The notes beneath the pieces were generated by a model, which searched no databases, was not told the origin of the DNA, and was given only the letters and a program-made list of their open reading frames with translations. Below are positions 32,647 to 35,472 of a stretch of DNA of 35,472 nt, piece after piece. Every line of letters begins with the position of its first letter. Position 1 is the stretch's first letter. The translations under genes were made by a program, and so were the position numbers. The stretch comes from Liolophura sinensis (lineage: Eukaryota > Mollusca > Polyplacophora > Chitonida > Chitonidae): NCBI RefSeq assembly GCF_032854445.1, contig NW_027018360.1:1-35472 (forward strand). The letters are read 5' to 3'.

Positions 32647-35472
32647 CTTACCAGCAGCATTGGAACATTTTTTCCACTTTTGGATTTTTGCCTGGTCCTT
32701 TTGCTAATTGAAATCGGCTACATGTACTATGTACAATCGCGGACTGGTCATTACTATATTCAACTTTTGATTATAAGTTATGTGCCCTTCGGTAGCCCAG
32801 AAGATGTCAAATCTTTGGGCCAAGCCCATTTAACTCACCCAGCAAATGTCTTACTTCTAAGTCGAAGATAAACTTAATCTCTTTATCTACATGTAGAAAA
32901 ACCACACCATTTTTATATAAAAACACAAGGTACTTGATACAGTCTGCTGTAAAAAGTACAATTGAACACTGACCCACATCAATAAGGTGCCAAAAGATGC
33001 GCAATTGGGTCAGGCATCTCCAGGTGTTGAAAAATTGCAAATTTCCTTGGTTTCCATGGAGTAAGAGCCGTTGCTGGGCACGTGATTTTGACATAAATGA
33101 TGATTCAATTGTGGCTACAGCCAAAAGTATTGGTCGGAGAGCAACGCGGTTTGCACCATTCGATTTCTCGTCACAAAATACGTCGGATTAGCCTCTTACC
33201 AGCAGCATTGGAACATTTTTTCCACTTTTGGATTTTTGCCTGGTCCTTTTGCTAATTGAAATCGGCTACATGTACTATATACCATCGCGACTGGTCATTA
33301 CTATATTCCAACTTTTGATTATAAGTTATGTGCCCTTCGGTAGCCCAGAAGACGTCAAATCTTTGGGCCAAGCCCATTTAACTCACCCAGCAAATGTCTT
33401 ACTTCTAAGTCGAAGATAAACTCAATGTCTTTATCTACATGTAGAAAAAACCACACCATTTTTATATAAAAAACACAAGGTACTTGGATACAGTCTGCTG
33501 TAAAAAAGTACAATTGAACACTGACCCCACATCAATAAGGTGCCAAAAGATGCGCAATTGGGTCAGGCATCTCCAGCTGTTGAAAAATTGCAATTTCCTT
33601 GGTTTCCATGGAGTAAGAGCCGTTGCTGGGCACGTGATTTTGACATAATTGATGATTCAATTGTGGCTACAGCCAAAAGTATTGGTCGGAGAGCAACGCG
33701 GTTTGCACCATTCGATTTCTCGTCACAAAAATACGTCGGATTAGCCTCTTACCAGCAGCATTGGAACATTTTTTCCACTTTTGGATTTTTGCCTGGTCCT
33801 TTTGCTAATTGAAATCGGCTACATGTACTATGTACAATCGCGACTGGTCATTACTATATTCAACTTTTGATTATAAGTTATGTGCCCTTCGGTAGCCCAG
33901 AAGATGTCAAATCTTTGGGCCAAGCCCATTTAACTCACCCAGCAAATGTCTTACTTCTAAGTCGAAGATAAACTTAATCTCTTTATCTACATGTAGAAAA
34001 ACCACACCATTTTTTATATAAAAAACACAAGGTACTTGATACAGTCTGCTGTAAAAAGTACAATTGAACACTGACCCACATCATAAGGTGCCAAAAGATG
34101 CGCAATTGGGTCAGGCATCTCCAGGTGTTGAAAAATTGCAAATTTCCTTGGTTTCCATGGAGTAAGAGCCGTTGCTGGGCACGTGATTTTGACATAAATG
34201 ATGATTCAATTGTGGGCTACAGCCAAAAGTATTGGTCGGAGAGCAACGCGGTTTGCACCATTCGATTTCTCGTCACAAAATACGTCGGATTAGCCTCTTA
34301 CCAGCAGCATTGGACATTTTTTCCACTTTGGATTTTTGCCTGGTCCTTTTGCTAATTGAAATCGGCTACATTGTACTATATACCATCGCGACTGGTCATT
34401 ACTATATTCAACTTTTGATTATAAGTTATGTGCCCTTCGGTAGCCCAGAAGACGTCAAATCTTTGGGCCAAGCCCATTTAACTCACCCAGCAAATGTCTT
34501 ACTTCTAAGTCGAAGATAAACTCAATGTCTTTATCTACATGTAGAAAAACCACACCATTTTTATATAAAAAACAAAAGGTACTTGATACAGTCTGCTGTA
34601 AAAAGTACAATTGAACACTGACCCACATCAATAAGGTGCCAAAAGATGCGCAATTGGGTTCAGGCATCTCCAGCTGTTGAAAAATTGCAAATTTCCTTGG
34701 TTTCCATGGAGTAAGAGCCGTTGCTGGGCACGTGATTTTGACATAAATGATGATTCAATTGTGGCTACAGCCAAAAGTATTGGTCGGAGAGCAACGCGGT
34801 TTGCACCATTCGATTCTCGTCACAAAATACATCGGATTAGCCTCTTACCAGCAGCATTGGAACATTTTTTCCACTTTTGGATTTTTGCCTGGTCCTTTTG
34901 CTAATTGAAATCGGCTACATGTACTATGTACAATCGCGACTGGTCATTACTATATTCAACTTTTGATTATAAGTTATGTGCCCTTCGGTAGCCCAGAAGA
35001 TGTCAAATCTTTGGGCCAAGCCCATTTAACTCACCCAGCAAATGTCTTACTTCTAAGTCGAAGATAAACTAATCTCTTTTATCTACATGTAGAAAAACCA
35101 CACCATTTTTATATAAAAACCACAAGGTACTTGATACAGTCTGCTGTAAAAAGTACAATTGAACACTGACCCACATCAATAAGGTGCCAAAAGATGCGCA
35201 ATTGGGTCAGGCATCTCCAGGTGTTGAAAAATTGCAAATTTCCTTGGTTCCATGGAGTAAGAGCCGTTGCTGGTCACGTGATTTTGACATAAATGATGAT
35301 TCAATTGTGGCTACAGCCAAAAGTATTGGTCGGAGAGCAACGCGGTTTTGCACCATTCGATTTCTCGTCACAAAATACGTCGGATTAGGCCTCTTACCAG
35401 CAGCATTGGAACATTTTTTCCACTTTTGGATTTTTGCCTGGTCCTTTTGCTAATTGAAATCGGCTACATGTA
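32647..35472. repeat. Right-end satellite block with alternating two-unit pattern
   Basis: Units begin at 32647, 33195, 33748, 34297, 34844 and 35393 (partial, 80 bases). Units 32647, 33748 and 34844 carry GTACAATCG, GATGTC, CTTAATC or a one-base variant of it, and CAGGTG. Units 33195 and 34297 carry TATACCATCG, GACGTC, CTCAATG and CAGCTG. The two types alternate, giving a dimer period of about 1.1 kb. Indels are dense: CTTGGATAC near 33484, TGACCCCAC near 33524, TCATAAGG at 34081. The window stops inside the GGCTACATGTA motif. Confidence 0.8.

Larger units (their letters stand above)
1..35472. repeat. Tandem satellite array, ~548-bp unit, 66+ copies
   Basis: The same ~548-bp sequence repeats head to tail in one orientation across the entire window, with no interruption by unique DNA. 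Landmarks such as CTTACCAGCA, CTACATGTAG and CACGTGATTT recur once per unit. Copies in the centre differ at only a handful of positions. The unit is AT-rich but keeps about 16 CpG sites (counted in the unit at 8001). Several of the polymorphisms are CpG/TpG or CpG/CpA pairs, such as GACGTC against GATGTC and GTCGG against GTCAG. The unit length leaves a remainder of 2 when divided by 3, so no reading frame can run from unit to unit. I do not recognise the family by name. A satellite is the natural call; an amplified non-coding RNA gene cluster is the main alternative, but no known RNA signature is visible. Confidence 0.97.

Noticed and set aside
1-35472. CRISPR array
   Set aside because: There are regular repeats, but the whole 548-bp unit is repeated and no variable spacers separate short repeats.
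1-35472. Transposon or Helitron origin of the array
   Set aside because: No terminal inverted repeats, target-site duplications, transposase frames or Helitron-type ends can be placed at a unit boundary.

Overview
The whole 35,472-base window is one tandem satellite array. I see no protein-coding gene, rRNA, tRNA or recognisable transposon in it. A unit of about 548 bp repeats head to tail from the first base to the last. I count 66 units plus about 80 bases of a 67th, using the recurring CTTACCAGCA as unit start. Both window ends fall inside a unit, so the array continues on both sides or the contig ends within it. The pattern (long AT-rich unit, high identity between copies, nested higher-order structure) suggests a eukaryotic heterochromatic satellite, centromeric, pericentromeric or subtelomeric. 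Nothing in the sequence identifies the species.

Layout. Units differ at roughly a dozen diagnostic positions, and these variants recur in a fixed order. The array therefore has a higher-order repeat (HOR) structure. Its clearest marker is a shortened junction in which 121 bp is missing and an 8-bp motif is duplicated (net loss 113 bp); it occurs seven times. Marker spacing is 3726, 3725, 3723, 3724, 1531 and 5367 bp: four 7-unit HORs, one 3-unit block and one 10-unit block. The blocks are 1-1539 (tail of a preceding HOR), 1540-5265 (HOR type A), 5266-8990 (type B), 8991-12713 (type A), 12714-16437 (B head joined to A tail), 16438-17968 (3-mer), 17969-23335 (10-mer), 23336-26068 (second copy of the 10-mer's beginning), 26069-32646 (mixed units without the marker) and 32647-35472 (alternating two-unit pattern).

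The array also has a quality boundary. From 7453 to 26069 every unit is exactly 548 bp (983 bp for each marker-containing pair), apart from one extra A near 13052. Outside that core, unit length wanders between 546 and 553 bp through one-base gains and losses, many in homopolymers. This looks more like unpolished long-read consensus than biology.

Each unit carries conserved short inverted repeats, including two overlapping hairpins, a 14-bp TATA-containing palindrome and an 8-bp inverted repeat with a 29-base spacer. These are candidates for protein binding or structured transcripts, but no function can be assigned. The unit length is not a multiple of three, and the recurring 60-90 residue open frames overlap on opposite strands and break with each indel, so I treat none of them as genes.
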